Assembly: GCF_014697075.1 (NCBI RefSeq)
Contig: NZ_JACJRE010000047.1
Location: 1-61,833, forward strand
DNA: 61,833 nt
Source of the DNA: Tolypothrix sp. FACHB-123
Lineage (GTDB): Bacteria > Cyanobacteriota > Cyanobacteriia > Cyanobacteriales > Nostocaceae
Reading direction: 5' to 3'
In this document: one piece after another, positions 1 through 8,479 of the stretch
Numbering within the stretch: position 1 is the first letter of the stretch
Layout of the letters: every line of letters begins with the position of its first letter
The notes under the pieces: generated by a model
What the model was told of the DNA's origin: nothing
Database searches by the model: none
Seen by the model: the letters and a program-made list of their open reading frames with translations, nothing else
Made by a program: the position numbers and the translations under genes

Positions 1-2
1 TA

Positions 3-631
3 CATCAACTTTTAAATGAAGGAGAGTTAATTATTAAATGGGGGCGAAAACTCAAAAATAAAGGCGACGCTGTTATCACAATTTAAATGCACAACAGCTT
101 AGTGGTATTGCCCCTACTAATAAAAAAACCGAAAAAGGTAGCACTGTATTTACTTGGATATTTGATGATAACGTATCTGTAAAAAATCCCTTTGGCGTCT
201 TTACAAACACTGAACCAATTCGCAATACAGGGATTATCCCGCGTTTATTATTGTTAGCACCAGCCGTATTTATTTGGTGGATTATCTTACTTTATTTGTC
301 GCTACCAATGAGTTTAAAAAATGTAGCGATCGCCGCCGGAATATTCTTTGCTTGTATATTGACTCTCACCTATTTAGGACGCTTAATTAGTCCTGTGTTA
401 GTTTGGACAATGATTTCCCTCATCTTACTCAGCTTAATGTGGGGATTGGGCGGAAACCGTCGTGCTTCCCTAGCTGCGATCCTATGTACAATTGCTGGAT
501 CTGTCATACCAGTATTGGGATTATTAGTACCATACAGCGGCCTTACCCTCAGCCTAGCTGGGCTACTTTCAGCCGTTTGGCTAGCAGTCAGACATTGGTA
601 TAGTTGGCAAACTGTACCAACAGAGCATTGA
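3..631 (+). pseudogene. 3' part of a multi-pass membrane protein, frameshifted near its 5' edge
   Basis: From base 62 to the stop at 629-631 one frame is open and encodes about five hydrophobic helices (roughly bases 245-610), preceded by a soluble stretch with no ATG. The frame starting at base 3 is open only to a stop at 84-86. Its reading (…NKGDAVITI) appears to continue in the other frame (NAQQLSG…), as if one base were missing between 62 and 83. No slippery heptamer suits a programmed -1 shift. I read it as the C-terminal part of a gene that began upstream of the window and is now broken, or carries a sequencing error. An internal TTG at 251 is the only start-like codon for the membrane part. 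The family is not recognised. Confidence 0.4.
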
Positions 632-743
632 CAAGCATCTGTCAAATAAATAACATTCGTTTATTGCTGGAATTTTCATAAATTAGTAGTCAGGACTGAA
701 GTAATGACTACTAATTTATTTATTCTTTATGTGAAATAATAAA

Positions 744-1982
744 ATGTTCGCCAGAATTCGCCGTTTATTCAATCAAATATTTCGTAAATCAAGAACAATC
801 AATAACCAACCGCTAAATACAGTCAGTTTGATTGTCATTATCTTGATTGATATTTTTATCTTAGTTAATGTTTTTACAGGTTTAGATGATATCAGTAGAT
901 GGCATCTCAGCCCCGCTCAAACTTACCCATGTTATTCAGAATGGCAAAATTACCGCACGAAAACTAATCAAAGTAAAGACTATGAAATTATTCGTTCAGC
1001 ATTACCATACGATTTAAATCAGCCGAGTTTTCAGCAAACCTATCAACAAGCTGAAACCGGACATTTAGGTAAAGTATCTCCGACTTGCTTACAGTACGCT
1101 GATGTCAAAGATAAAGTTAAAAATGCTGCCAATCAACAAATTATTAAAAATATCGATGGACAGCAAAATAAAATCAGTAATCTAGAGCAAAAAAATCGTA
1201 ACATTCGCGCTCAATATGACTCGACGCTATTAGATAAAATTGCCGGACAGTCTCCTTCACAATCAATTAATCAAGTATCTGCGGAAAAAGCCAAACAGAA
1301 TTTAGATGAAAATAACCGCCAAATTGCGACGCTGAAAGCTGAAATTACTAATCTCAAAAATCAATTATTAGCGAAAGCTGAGAGTGTTAGTTATCTAGCT
1401 TTTCTCAAAGATGAAAATAAATTTGCTGAAGTTGAAAAAGGCTACAAACAAGCAGCATTTTGGTATCCTAGCATTCAACTAAGCTTCCAATCTTTCTTTT
1501 TACTGCCACTAATTCTGATTGCGTTCTTAGTTCACAGCTATGCACAACGCCGCAGATATGGATTGATTGCTTTAATTAGCTGGCATTTATTAATTATCTT
1601 TTTTATTCCCTTAATTCTCAAAATCTTTGAATTCCTGCAAGTAGGTGCATTATTTACATTCCTGTTTGATGTCATTAACGCGATTTTTGGCGGCTTATTA
1701 TTCCTCATCAGTTACATTTACATCTTGCTGATTCCCTTAGTTGGGTTTCTCATCATCAAGTTCTTTCAGCAATTTGTTTTCAACCCGAAATTACAAGCAG
1801 CCAATCGAGTCCAAAACTCGCGCTGTATCAACTGTGCTAAGAAAATTCGCCGTGGCGATCGCCATTGTCCCCACTGCGGTTATTATCAATATATGGAGTG
1901 CCCAAATTGTCACGAGTTGACTTACAAACATTTACCCCACTGTAAACATTGCGGTCACGCACAAGATGCAAGTAATTTGTAA
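744..1982 (+). CDS. Membrane protein with coiled coil and C-terminal double zinc ribbon
   Basis: 412 residues. One membrane helix lies near residues 27-47. A polar Gln/Lys/Asn-rich region (about 115-215) looks like a coiled coil. A cluster of three or four hydrophobic segments spans about 245-345. The tail holds four CxxC pairs (C361/C364, C375/C378, C386/C389, C400/C403), which is a double zinc ribbon that should face the cytoplasm. No catalytic motif is visible, so a scaffold or sensor role is only a guess. It follows the broken membrane-protein gene by about 110 bp on the same strand and may be related to it functionally. ATG start. A dispersed hairpin follows the stop and may end transcription. 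Confidence 0.65.
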   Translation: MFARIRRLFNQIFRKSRTINNQPLNTVSLIVIILIDIFILVNVFTGLDDISRWHLSPAQTYPCYSEWQNYRTKTNQSKDYEIIRSALPYDLNQPSFQQTYQQAETGHLGKVSPTCLQYADVKDKVKNAANQQIIKNIDGQQNKISNLEQKNRNIRAQYDSTLLDKIAGQSPSQSINQVSAEKAKQNLDENNRQIATLKAEITNLKNQLLAKAESVSYLAFLKDENKFAEVEKGYKQAAFWYPSIQLSFQSFFLLPLILIAFLVHSYAQRRRYGLIALISWHLLIIFFIPLILKIFEFLQVGALFTFLFDVINAIFGGLLFLISYIYILLIPLVGFLIIKFFQQFVFNPKLQAANRVQNSRCINCAKKIRRGDRHCPHCGYYQYMECPNCHELTYKHLPHCKHCGHAQDASNL

Positions 1983-2004
1983 ATAAAGCTCATTCTCTCC
2001 CATA

Positions 2005-2097
2005 CCCGAATTAACGCCCGCAGGCTAGAAGCCCACGAAGGTGGGCTTTGTTTCATTAGCCGCACCCTTGTAGGGTGACGGCGGAATTTCGGGATAA
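2005..2097. repeat. Structured dispersed repeat with inner GC-rich hairpin
   Basis: A perfect 6-bp stem (gcccac/gtgggc, 2031-2036 with 2041-2046, loop gaag) is followed by tttg and could terminate the upstream gene. Outer, imperfect arms (cccgaatt near 2005 and aatttcggg near 2090) make the whole about 90 nt long. This is typical of dispersed palindromic elements in Nostocales genomes. Confidence 0.5.
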
Positions 2098-2137
2098 GCG
2101 AGAGATATTACCCCTGTGTATTGAATTTTGAATGATT

Positions 2138-2869
2138 TTAAAGCGGCTTTTGTATCGGTACGCCAACAGCGCGAGGAAAATTAGCAGGAGTCGCGGCTAT
2201 CTTGCGCAAGTACACACAATGACGAATGCTTTGACTTAAAGGCGTAGTAAATTGCGCGATCGCTTCTACCTTACCACCCAACTGACTCACTGCTTTTTTT
2301 AAAGCTGCGGTTTCTTCCTCAATCCAATTACCACGATAAATCACCGCTAAACCGCCACGCTTCAGCAATGGTAAAGTATATTCTGCACAAGCAGATGGCG
2401 ATCCGACAGCACGAATTACAGCCACATCATAACTTTGGCGGTGCTGAATTTCCTGGCCGATTTCTTCGACTCTCCCCACCAGAGTTTTCGCATTATCTAA
2501 AGCCAGTTCAGTCAAGACTTTGTCAATAAAATTAATCTTTTTCCGCGTCGAATCCAACAGTGTAACTTGCCAATTAGGCGCTGCGATCGCTATTGGAATT
2601 CCCGGAAACCCTGCACCTGTGCCAATATCAATTACAGATGCACCCTCATCAACAGACGCAATAAATTGCTGTTCTAAGACAATTCCCCGCAGCGAATCCC
2701 ACAAATGCTTTTCCCAAAATTCTTGCGCTTCAGTAATGCGAGTTAAATTTAACTGACGATTCCCTTCGAGAATTAATTCATAAAGCTGCTGAAATTTTAA
2801 TTGCTGCTGCGCGTTAGGTTGCCAATTTAGAGTTTCTTGCCAGATTTCTAGGAAATTGTCATTTGTCAT
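2138..2869 (-). CDS. rsmG: 16S rRNA (guanine-N7) methyltransferase RsmG (GidB)
   Basis: 243 residues, normal for the family. RsmG methylates N7 of G527 in 16S rRNA using S-adenosylmethionine. The SAM-binding loop is seen at residues 79-90 (VIDIGTGAGFPG). The family signatures NLTRI (about 41-45) and HLWDSL (about 55-60) precede it, and VIRAV and GGLAVIYRG follow. The ATG lies inside a heptamer repeat tract (…aatgacaaATG), so no Shine-Dalgarno sequence precedes it. The preceding gene on the strand is an ABC ATPase 74 bp upstream, separated only by repeats, so co-transcription is possible. Confidence 0.95.
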   Translation of the reverse strand: MTNDNFLEIWQETLNWQPNAQQQLKFQQLYELILEGNRQLNLTRITEAQEFWEKHLWDSLRGIVLEQQFIASVDEGASVIDIGTGAGFPGIPIAIAAPNWQVTLLDSTRKKINFIDKVLTELALDNAKTLVGRVEEIGQEIQHRQSYDVAVIRAVGSPSACAEYTLPLLKRGGLAVIYRGNWIEEETAALKKAVSQLGGKVEAIAQFTTPLSQSIRHCVYLRKIAATPANFPRAVGVPIQKPL

Positions 2870-2942
2870 TTGTCATTGGTCATTTGTCATTGGTCATTAG
2901 TTAACAGTCAACTGTCAACAGTCAACTGTCAACAGTCAACCA
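2862..2942. repeat. Heptanucleotide tandem repeats between rsmG and an ABC ATPase gene
   Basis: Two adjoining arrays are seen: about five copies of a ttkgtca heptamer, and then alternating cagtcaa/ctgtcaa units. The first array overlaps the rsmG start codon. This matches the short tandemly repeated repetitive sequences known from heterocystous cyanobacteria. Confidence 0.8.
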
Positions 2943-2943
2943 A

Positions 2944-3618
2944 TTACACCGCAGGTTGTGGTTCTTGCACTTTCGCCTTCAGCACCATCGGATCGACTGA
3001 TTTTAACTCGCCATGATTCAGCGTCCAACAACAATCTGCGATCGCTAACATATCCCCCGCATCGTGGGTGACTACTAACAAAGTCCAATCTTGTTTGAGT
3101 TTCGCTAATAAGTTTACTAACTGACGACGCATTGACCAATCCAAGCCGGCTGTCGGTTCGTCGAGTAACAGTAAATTTGGTTGGCGAATTAACTGCACCG
3201 CCAAAGCTAAACGTCGCTGTTGTCCCCCACTCAAAGCATGGGGTTGTGTAGATAGCGATAAATGCTCTAATCCTACCTCACTCAGCGCATCTCTCACTCG
3301 CTCTGAGCCTAATTCCGGATGTCCTAAGCGTAATTCTTCTAAAATCGAACCACCACAGAAATGTCGTTCGGGAAACTGAAAGACTAACCCCGCCAATTGT
3401 TGCAACTGTTCGGAAATCAGTTCTTGTTCGCGCCAAAAGACTGCGCCAGAAGTAGGTTCAGCTAATCCAGATAAAATTTCTAATAATGTACTTTTACCAG
3501 AACCACTAGGCCCAATAATCAAACCTAGCTGTTGCGGTGCTAATTCTAAGTTAATTGTTTTCAGAATCGCTTTTGGGCAGGCTGTGGGATGATAAACCAG
3601 ATTTCTAAGATAGAGCAT
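2944..3618 (-). CDS. ABC transporter ATP-binding protein, ECF/cobalt-type
   Basis: 224 residues with a complete nucleotide-binding domain: Walker A GPSGSGKST (36-44), signature LSGGQQRR, Walker B LLLLDEPTAGLD and switch His in VVTHD. The short, ATPase-only layout and the Q-loop context (GLVFQFPERHF) resemble energy-coupling-factor ATPases for metal or vitamin uptake. No permease or substrate-binding component lies nearby, so the substrate is unknown and partners must be elsewhere. ATG start, with rsmG downstream on the same strand. Confidence 0.85.
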   Translation of the reverse strand: MLYLRNLVYHPTACPKAILKTINLELAPQQLGLIIGPSGSGKSTLLEILSGLAEPTSGAVFWREQELISEQLQQLAGLVFQFPERHFCGGSILEELRLGHPELGSERVRDALSEVGLEHLSLSTQPHALSGGQQRRLALAVQLIRQPNLLLLDEPTAGLDWSMRRQLVNLLAKLKQDWTLLVVTHDAGDMLAIADCCWTLNHGELKSVDPMVLKAKVQEPQPAV

Positions 3619-4079
3619 TTGTTAAAATTACCAAAGAGTTGCCGAATATACTGAATCAAATAGGCTTAACTACAAGAAGAGCATTCAGGAAATTCTCAAA
3701 AATTCCGCAAAAATTCATAAGTCTAACCTGCTTTCCAACCTTAATCTAACAGCTAGAATCCTTGATTGAAACCGGCGACACACTCAATCCCTTTATGAGT
3801 GGAAAAGCACAGCACCCTACCGCTTTAAGCTTTGAGCTTTAAACTTTAGGCTTGAGAATTCATTCCCAATACCCAATGCCCAACTTTCTCATTGTGCCAG
3901 ACTTACGCCCAAGCAATGGTTACAACCGATAGGGAACCTGCAACAATTACAAAAGTCGATCTCTGTAGGCAATTTTGGCTAAGAAAGGCAGAAGGTTAAG
4001 AAAAAGATTTGTTCGCATTCTAAGTGACATAAGCAACTAGAAACAGAAAACAGTAACCGCAATTATTCTGAGGGTGACA
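3619..4079. other. Intergenic region between divergent genes
   Basis: 461 bp separating a leftward ABC ATPase gene from a rightward TPR gene, so it should carry both promoters. I see no confident -35/-10 pair. It contains a short heptamer-like tract (cccaatacccaatgcccaac, about 3864-3883) and a ctttgagctttaaactttaggcttga direct-repeat stretch near 3830-3855. No gene is apparent. Confidence 0.5.
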
Positions 4080-5012
4080 ATGACTAAATGGTTTTCGGCT
4101 CCTCAATCAGTTGTGCTGGCGAGAATCACCAGCCTAGTTCAAGCAACTTTCAGCGCCGCGATCGCATTTCAGCTAGCGATAAATCCGGCTTTTGCTGGCG
4201 ATCCCTTCCGCGATAATAACCCTCGCGCCATTGGTGACAAAACAGAAGCAGCTTTTAGAGCAGTTTTTCAAAAAGGTAACTATCCTGAAGCGGAAAATTA
4301 CCTCAAACAAGCCCTAGCTAATGAACCTAACGAACCCTTAGCCTATGCTATGCGGGCATCCTTAGCTTATACCAATAACGATGTGGCTACATTAGCTACA
4401 TACAGTACCAAAACCCTGGAAGCTGGACAAAAATTAATTGCCACCGATCCATTACGCGGTAATTTATACACAGCCGTTGGCACTTTTTTAGAGGGAGCAG
4501 TAATTATTACCCGTGAAGGTGCAGGTGGTGCAGCTCAAGCTTTAGGTAAGCTGCGACAAGTCTATCAATATTTAGATAAAGCCGAAGCAATTTCCGCCAA
4601 CGATCCAGAATTGAACCTAATTAAAGGCTATATGGATTTACTGTTAGCGGTAAATCTCCCATTTACTAACCCAGACGAAGCCATTCAGCGCCTAGAAAAA
4701 AATGCTGCACCCCAATATTTAGTAGATCGGGGTATCGCCATTGCTTACCGTGACTTAAAAAATTACTCCCAAGCCTTGGATTATGCTAACCGGGCGGTAA
4801 AAGCCACAGCAGATAACCCAGAGGTATATTATCTAAAAGCGCAAATTCTCCACGAACAAGGGAGACAACAAAACAGTCGTCAACTACTCCAAGATGCGAT
4901 CGCCAATTTTGACATAGCCTTAAGCAAAAAATCCCAACTCCCCGCCGATTTAGTCAAACAAATCCAATCCGAACGCAGTCGCGCCAACGATACCCTCAAA
5001 AGTTTGGGTTAG
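4080..5012 (+). CDS. Sll0314/Alr1548-type TPR protein, exported
   Basis: 310 residues from ATG 4080. A GTG at 4074 is also in frame, but the gagg at about 4069-4073 is better spaced for the ATG. The N-terminus has a positively charged start, a hydrophobic stretch and an AFA-GD cleavage site near residue 40, so the protein is predicted to be periplasmic or lumenal. The rest is helical, with tetratricopeptide-like pairs: clear A/Y/A patterns at about 52-85, 165-185 and 210-265 (for example YSQALDYANRAVKA). TPRs bind other proteins; the partner is unknown. The family is widespread in cyanobacteria and named after Sll0314. The gene is monocistronic by spacing. Confidence 0.8.
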   Translation: MTKWFSAPQSVVLARITSLVQATFSAAIAFQLAINPAFAGDPFRDNNPRAIGDKTEAAFRAVFQKGNYPEAENYLKQALANEPNEPLAYAMRASLAYTNNDVATLATYSTKTLEAGQKLIATDPLRGNLYTAVGTFLEGAVIITREGAGGAAQALGKLRQVYQYLDKAEAISANDPELNLIKGYMDLLLAVNLPFTNPDEAIQRLEKNAAPQYLVDRGIAIAYRDLKNYSQALDYANRAVKATADNPEVYYLKAQILHEQGRQQNSRQLLQDAIANFDIALSKKSQLPADLVKQIQSERSRANDTLKSLG

Positions 5013-5014
5013 TC

Positions 5015-5115
5015 ATACCATTTTGGATTTTAGATTTTAGATTTTGGATTGTGAAACATCTATTAGATAAGCGTTTCAGATTTCCATCTGTCGCAATCAT
5101 TTTTCAAATTGGTAT
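5015..5115. repeat. MITE-like element, divergent copy (C)
   Basis: Ends are ataccattttgg (5015) and caaattggtat (to 5115), imperfect inverted repeats. The interior shares gaaacatctattaga and the ctgtcgcaatcatttttcaaattggtat right end with the better copies at 28755-28851 and 34289-34387. It starts three bases after the upstream stop codon. Confidence 0.55.
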
Positions 5116-5129
5116 CAGTTGTCAATAGT

Positions 5130-5215
5130 CATTTGTCCTCCTTGTCCCCCTTGTCTTCCTTGTCCCCCTTCCCTAGCCCCTAGCCCCTAGCCCCTAATCC
5201 CTACCCCCTCCCCTC
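5130..5215. repeat. Pyrimidine-rich short tandem repeats
   Basis: gtccccctt/gtcttcctt units are followed by about four copies of ccctagc (5171-5200). These lie between the MITE-like copy and the DUF3531 gene. Confidence 0.6.
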
Positions 5216-5258
5216 ACCTGCTATGCTTATTTTCAGATGATGGAGATATATACCGATA

Positions 5259-5711
5259 ATGCACATCCAATTTCGCGAATTTAATCCTTTTGATGTTTGG
5301 ATTTGGCTCAGGTTTACAACTATTCCCTCAGCACGGGAAAGACAATATGTAGAAGAAGTTTTCAATTCCTGGTTTTATCTGGGTAAATTAGGTGCATTTA
5401 ACGCCGAAAATCTTCAGGTACAGGAAACCGGGTTAGAAATCAGCTACATGAATTATGACGTCCAAGGTTATGACAAAAGCTTACTAGCGCTAATGCATAA
5501 CATGGGTGAATTTGAGTATGAAGGTGAATGGGCGCGTTGCTGGTTTGATTTGGGAACCAGTGATGCGATCGCAATAGATATCTTAATTAACGCCCTCACC
5601 CAGCTTAGTGAAGAATATGTGACTATTGAAGCATTGTATCTTGGCGGTGAAAACGAAGATTGGCCCGTTGAAGATAGCGATAGCCGGGCTTACTCTATCT
5701 ACGATAATTAG
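5259..5711 (+). CDS. DUF3531 family protein
   Basis: 150 residues. The N-terminal signature FREFNPFDVWIWLRF and the central YMNYDVQGYDKSLLALMHNMGEFEYEGEW-type region identify DUF3531, a small soluble family conserved in cyanobacteria and plastid-bearing eukaryotes with no known activity. Its acidic C-terminus (EDSDSRAYSIYDN) is typical. A Nudix gene follows 17 bp later on the same strand and is probably co-transcribed. Confidence 0.85.
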   Translation: MHIQFREFNPFDVWIWLRFTTIPSARERQYVEEVFNSWFYLGKLGAFNAENLQVQETGLEISYMNYDVQGYDKSLLALMHNMGEFEYEGEWARCWFDLGTSDAIAIDILINALTQLSEEYVTIEALYLGGENEDWPVEDSDSRAYSIYDN

Positions 5712-5728
5712 TTAATGAAGAGACTAAA

Positions 5729-6160
5729 ATGGGCAAATCAGGGGAAATCAGGGTATTAGCCTTAGGATTGATTCGAGATAGCGAGCGTATCTTTGTCTCT
5801 GAAGGCTACGACCCTGTCAAGCAATCTACATTTTATCGCGCGTTGGGAGGCGGTGTGGACTTTGGCGAGCCTAGCATTTTAGCCTTACAACGAGAATTCC
5901 AAGAAGAAATTCAAGCAGAATTAACTAATATTCGCTATTTAGGTTGTTTAGAAAATATTTTTATCTTCAACGGTAGACAAGGACATGAAATCATTCAACT
6001 TTATCAATGCGATTTTGTTGACTCTAAATTTTATCAGTTAGATAGTTTAATCTTCTCTGAATCAGAAAACCATCAACATCGCGCACTCTGGATTAACATT
6101 GAGCGCTTTACATCCGGCGAATTAAGACTAGTTCCCGCAGAATTTTTCAATTATTTATAG
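5729..6160 (+). CDS. Nudix hydrolase
   Basis: 143 residues with one Nudix domain. The box GGVDFGEPSILALQREFQEE (about residues 42-61) has the Gly, Glu and REx2EE residues that bind the metal and activate water for hydrolysis of nucleoside-diphosphate-linked substrates. The substrate cannot be read from the sequence. ATG start, 17 bp after the DUF3531 stop. A dispersed GATCCCC/GGGGATC hairpin lies about 35 bp downstream. Confidence 0.9.
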   Translation: MGKSGEIRVLALGLIRDSERIFVSEGYDPVKQSTFYRALGGGVDFGEPSILALQREFQEEIQAELTNIRYLGCLENIFIFNGRQGHEIIQLYQCDFVDSKFYQLDSLIFSESENHQHRALWINIERFTSGELRLVPAEFFNYL

Positions 6161-6873
6161 ATTAGTTTACACTCACACCTCAACTAGCTGCACGATCCCC
6201 GGCTGCTTCAAAAAGTTGGGGATCTGCTCCATTGCATCTTTTGATTTCCACCTCCGTATATACTGAGCAATTACCACACCAAAAGCTACAAACTAATGGT
6301 TACAAAAATGTACTTTTTGAACCGAATGTGCTTACCTAATTCCAAGTATTATATGAGCTTATATGAGCGCGAACTCAGCAAAAGTCAAATTCTTAGTACA
6401 CTAGATAAATTTTATATTAATTTTTGTAATAAAAATAACAAATAACTAGATATTACCCACCTAAAACCAGATTTGTTATACAGTCTAATCCTCAGGAAAT
6501 CTGGCTATAGTAAGAGGAAAACATCGCTTCTATAGATATAAGTCCATCTCAGGATACTATGCATTTTCTTAACTAGAGATTTAGACTTAATATATAAGTT
6601 TGGTATGAGGAATATAAGTAATCAATAACTTTAAACTATACCAGCTTTATAATTTCTTTGTTATTTTGTATTTAACTGGACAGTTCTCCAGTGAATGGTG
6701 CGTTTAAATAATGATTAGTTGCACTATTTGCTAGCAGCTATTTTGCCAAGTAACTAGTTGTACTTGCATTATTTCTATTGCTAAGGACAATATCAAATTC
6801 CCTAGTTAGAACTTCTAGCTACAATTTCTCGTATTCATTGGTTCATCTACAACAATAAAACTGACTCAGAAAT
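6161..6873. other. 713-bp AT-rich intergenic region with one hairpin
   Basis: A gatcccc (6194-6200) and ggggatc (6218-6224) inverted repeat sits just after the Nudix gene and may act as a terminator or be a dispersed repeat. The remaining roughly 640 bp are AT-rich, with stops in all frames and no recognised RNA or protein. The next gene, a Mo-nitro_C protein, probably has a long leader or distal promoter here. Confidence 0.5.
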
Positions 6874-7206
6874 ATGATTAAAACCACTAATCAATCTATT
6901 ATTTTCTCCGCTTTTGTTAACCCTGTTAGCAACACAGAACAACCAAAATTTGATTTATTACAACCATTACGCCAATGGTTGGATAATCTAGAAATTCAAA
7001 ACCCAAAATTAGCCAAATTAATTGCTAAACTAATCCCCGCTCAATGTCCTTTTGAGCGTGATGTTGTCGTATTTGGTCGCAAAATTGCCCACATCCCCCC
7101 CATGTGCAAGCTCAATCCCCTATACGATCAATTGGTTGGCTTGCGTTTTCGCGCTCTATGCTATTTAGTAGATAAATGTGGAGAAGATATCCAATCTTAT
7201 TGCTAA
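6874..7206 (+). CDS. Mo-dependent nitrogenase C-terminal-domain protein
   Basis: 110 residues with the pattern of Pfam Mo-nitro_C: PLRQWLDNLEIQNPKLAKLIAKLIPAQCPFERD at about 31-63, then IPPMCKLNPLYDQLVGLRFRALCYL near 76-100. The family consists of small cyanobacterial proteins named for similarity to a region next to Mo-nitrogenase. They do not bind the cofactor themselves and their role is unknown. The conserved Cys residues (in AQCPF and PPMCKL) are present. A cupin gene follows 18 bp later, suggesting a two-gene unit. Confidence 0.8.
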   Translation: MIKTTNQSIIFSAFVNPVSNTEQPKFDLLQPLRQWLDNLEIQNPKLAKLIAKLIPAQCPFERDVVVFGRKIAHIPPMCKLNPLYDQLVGLRFRALCYLVDKCGEDIQSYC

Positions 7207-7224
7207 AACTAGATAGATAGCGGC

Positions 7225-7497
7225 ATGGAAATTAAAATTGATCATCAACCAAGTCAAGAACGCCTTCAACAGCTGGGCGTAGCGAACTGGGGTATATGGG
7301 AAAAAGAAGTGTCCAAATTCCCTTGGACTTATGATACTCAAGAAACTTGCTACTTCTTGACAGGTGATGTCATTGTGACACCTGATAACGGACAGCCAGT
7401 GCAAATGGGTAAAGGAGATTTAGTCACCTTTCCAGCTGGAATGTCCTGTACCTGGGAAATCATCAGCGATGTCAAAAAGCATTATTACTTTGACTAA
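7225..7497 (+). CDS. Small cupin-fold protein (DUF861-like)
   Basis: 90 residues, one short cupin: WGIWEKEVSKFPWTYDTQETCYFLTGDVIVTPDNG followed by MGKGDLVTFPAGMSCTWEI. The pattern matches the Cupin_3/DUF861 group, as in ureidoglycolate lyase-like and ethanolamine-utilisation cupins. The usual metal-binding His residues are mostly absent, so it may be non-enzymatic or bind a ligand without metal. It lies 18 bp after the Mo-nitro_C gene. Confidence 0.8.
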   Translation: MEIKIDHQPSQERLQQLGVANWGIWEKEVSKFPWTYDTQETCYFLTGDVIVTPDNGQPVQMGKGDLVTFPAGMSCTWEIISDVKKHYYFD

Positions 7498-7803
7498 ACA
7501 AAAAATCACGCTACTAGTGCAATAGGGCGTAAATAAACATACCATTCTAAATGGCGCAAAAGCCCAGAATATAAGTCTTTTGATTTTTGATTTTTGACTT
7601 TTGACTTACTCGGTAGCGGTACTAGCCTTCATCTCCTCACACATTCAGAACGCACATCTTCTCATCCTCAATACACCATTTCATTAATTTATAGCAACGC
7701 CAGAGAAACACTCAGCGTAACTTTGCGCAAACCTCCGCGTGACTCTGCGTTTAAAAATTCCCCACTTACACCAAGCAGTACTTAAAATCAATCACTTCTC
7801 ATT
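7498..7803. repeat. Convergent intergenic region with heptamer and dispersed repeats
   Basis: Contains a tttgatt/tttgact heptamer array (about 7577-7605) and a tcagcgtaactttgcgcaaacctccgcgtgactctgcg stretch (about 7711-7750). The second matches one arm of the ctctgcg-type palindrome also found at 36717-36787 and 52060-52140. An open frame at 7594-7785 runs through these repeats and is not considered a gene. Confidence 0.55.
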
Positions 7804-8358
7804 TCAATTGTCTGAGGGTTCGCAACGGCTGTTATAGGATAACGTGGCGGAATCTGTAAATTGCTTGTATCCATATCTCATAAAACTCGTTGCTACTCCA
7901 TCACCCAAACAATATTCATACAAATAAACTGTTTCATTACCACCAAACTTACTGGAAAGTTCCCGCCAAATTGGTGGCTGATAGCCAAATATATAATTAT
8001 AAAACTTCGACGCCTGCGCTTTATCGTAATTGTAATCTCCTGGATATTGGAAAAAATCACCGTTAAAATTTAAGTTGATATATTTTGCTTGATTATTCAC
8101 AAAAGTAATCGAAAAATTACTTTTAGGGAATTGTGGAAATAACCTGCGGAAGCTTTGAGGCGCATAGGTATAAGTCACTTGCTCCCCATTAATTTGTTTG
8201 CTATTGTAACGCCCAAAATAGCGCGCAATTGTTTGCGGCGTCTGGTTTAAAACATAACGTCCAGCCACAGCCGGAAGAGTCAGCAAACTATTAAAAAGCC
8301 AAAATCCTAGAGTTAACCCGGTAAAACTGGCAGATAAATCACAAAATTTCATAGCCAT
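7804..8358 (-). CDS. Exported protein of unknown function
   Basis: 184 residues from ATG 8358, chosen because a ggaggtggagg tract lies just upstream; an ATG at 8352 is equally possible and a GTG at 8367 is less likely. A signal peptide is visible: MKFCDL start, hydrophobic core near 12-27, and cleavage after PAVAG. The mature part is rich in aromatic residues (YFGRYNSKQ, QSFRRLFPQFPKSNF, YPGDYNYDKAQASKFYNYIFGYQPP) and ends with two Cys residues that could form a disulfide (YEYCLG and NSRCEPS). No known domain is recognised. It is convergent with the cupin gene and divergent from the creatininase gene. Confidence 0.6.
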   Translation of the reverse strand: MAMKFCDLSASFTGLTLGFWLFNSLLTLPAVAGRYVLNQTPQTIARYFGRYNSKQINGEQVTYTYAPQSFRRLFPQFPKSNFSITFVNNQAKYINLNFNGDFFQYPGDYNYDKAQASKFYNYIFGYQPPIWRELSSKFGGNETVYLYEYCLGDGVATSFMRYGYKQFTDSATLSYNSRCEPSDN

Positions 8359-8479
8359 AACCTCCACCTCCCACTTAGGGAGTTCATAATCGTGTTAGTG
8401 GCAGGCTAATTATTCATGATGCTACTTAGTAGAATAATGTTTCTTTCCACAGCAATTTTGATGAGGAAGTTAATTAAAA

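Noticed and set aside
7594-7785. A 63-codon frame
   Set aside because: It runs through heptamer and dispersed repeats and has no ribosome site or homology that I recognise.
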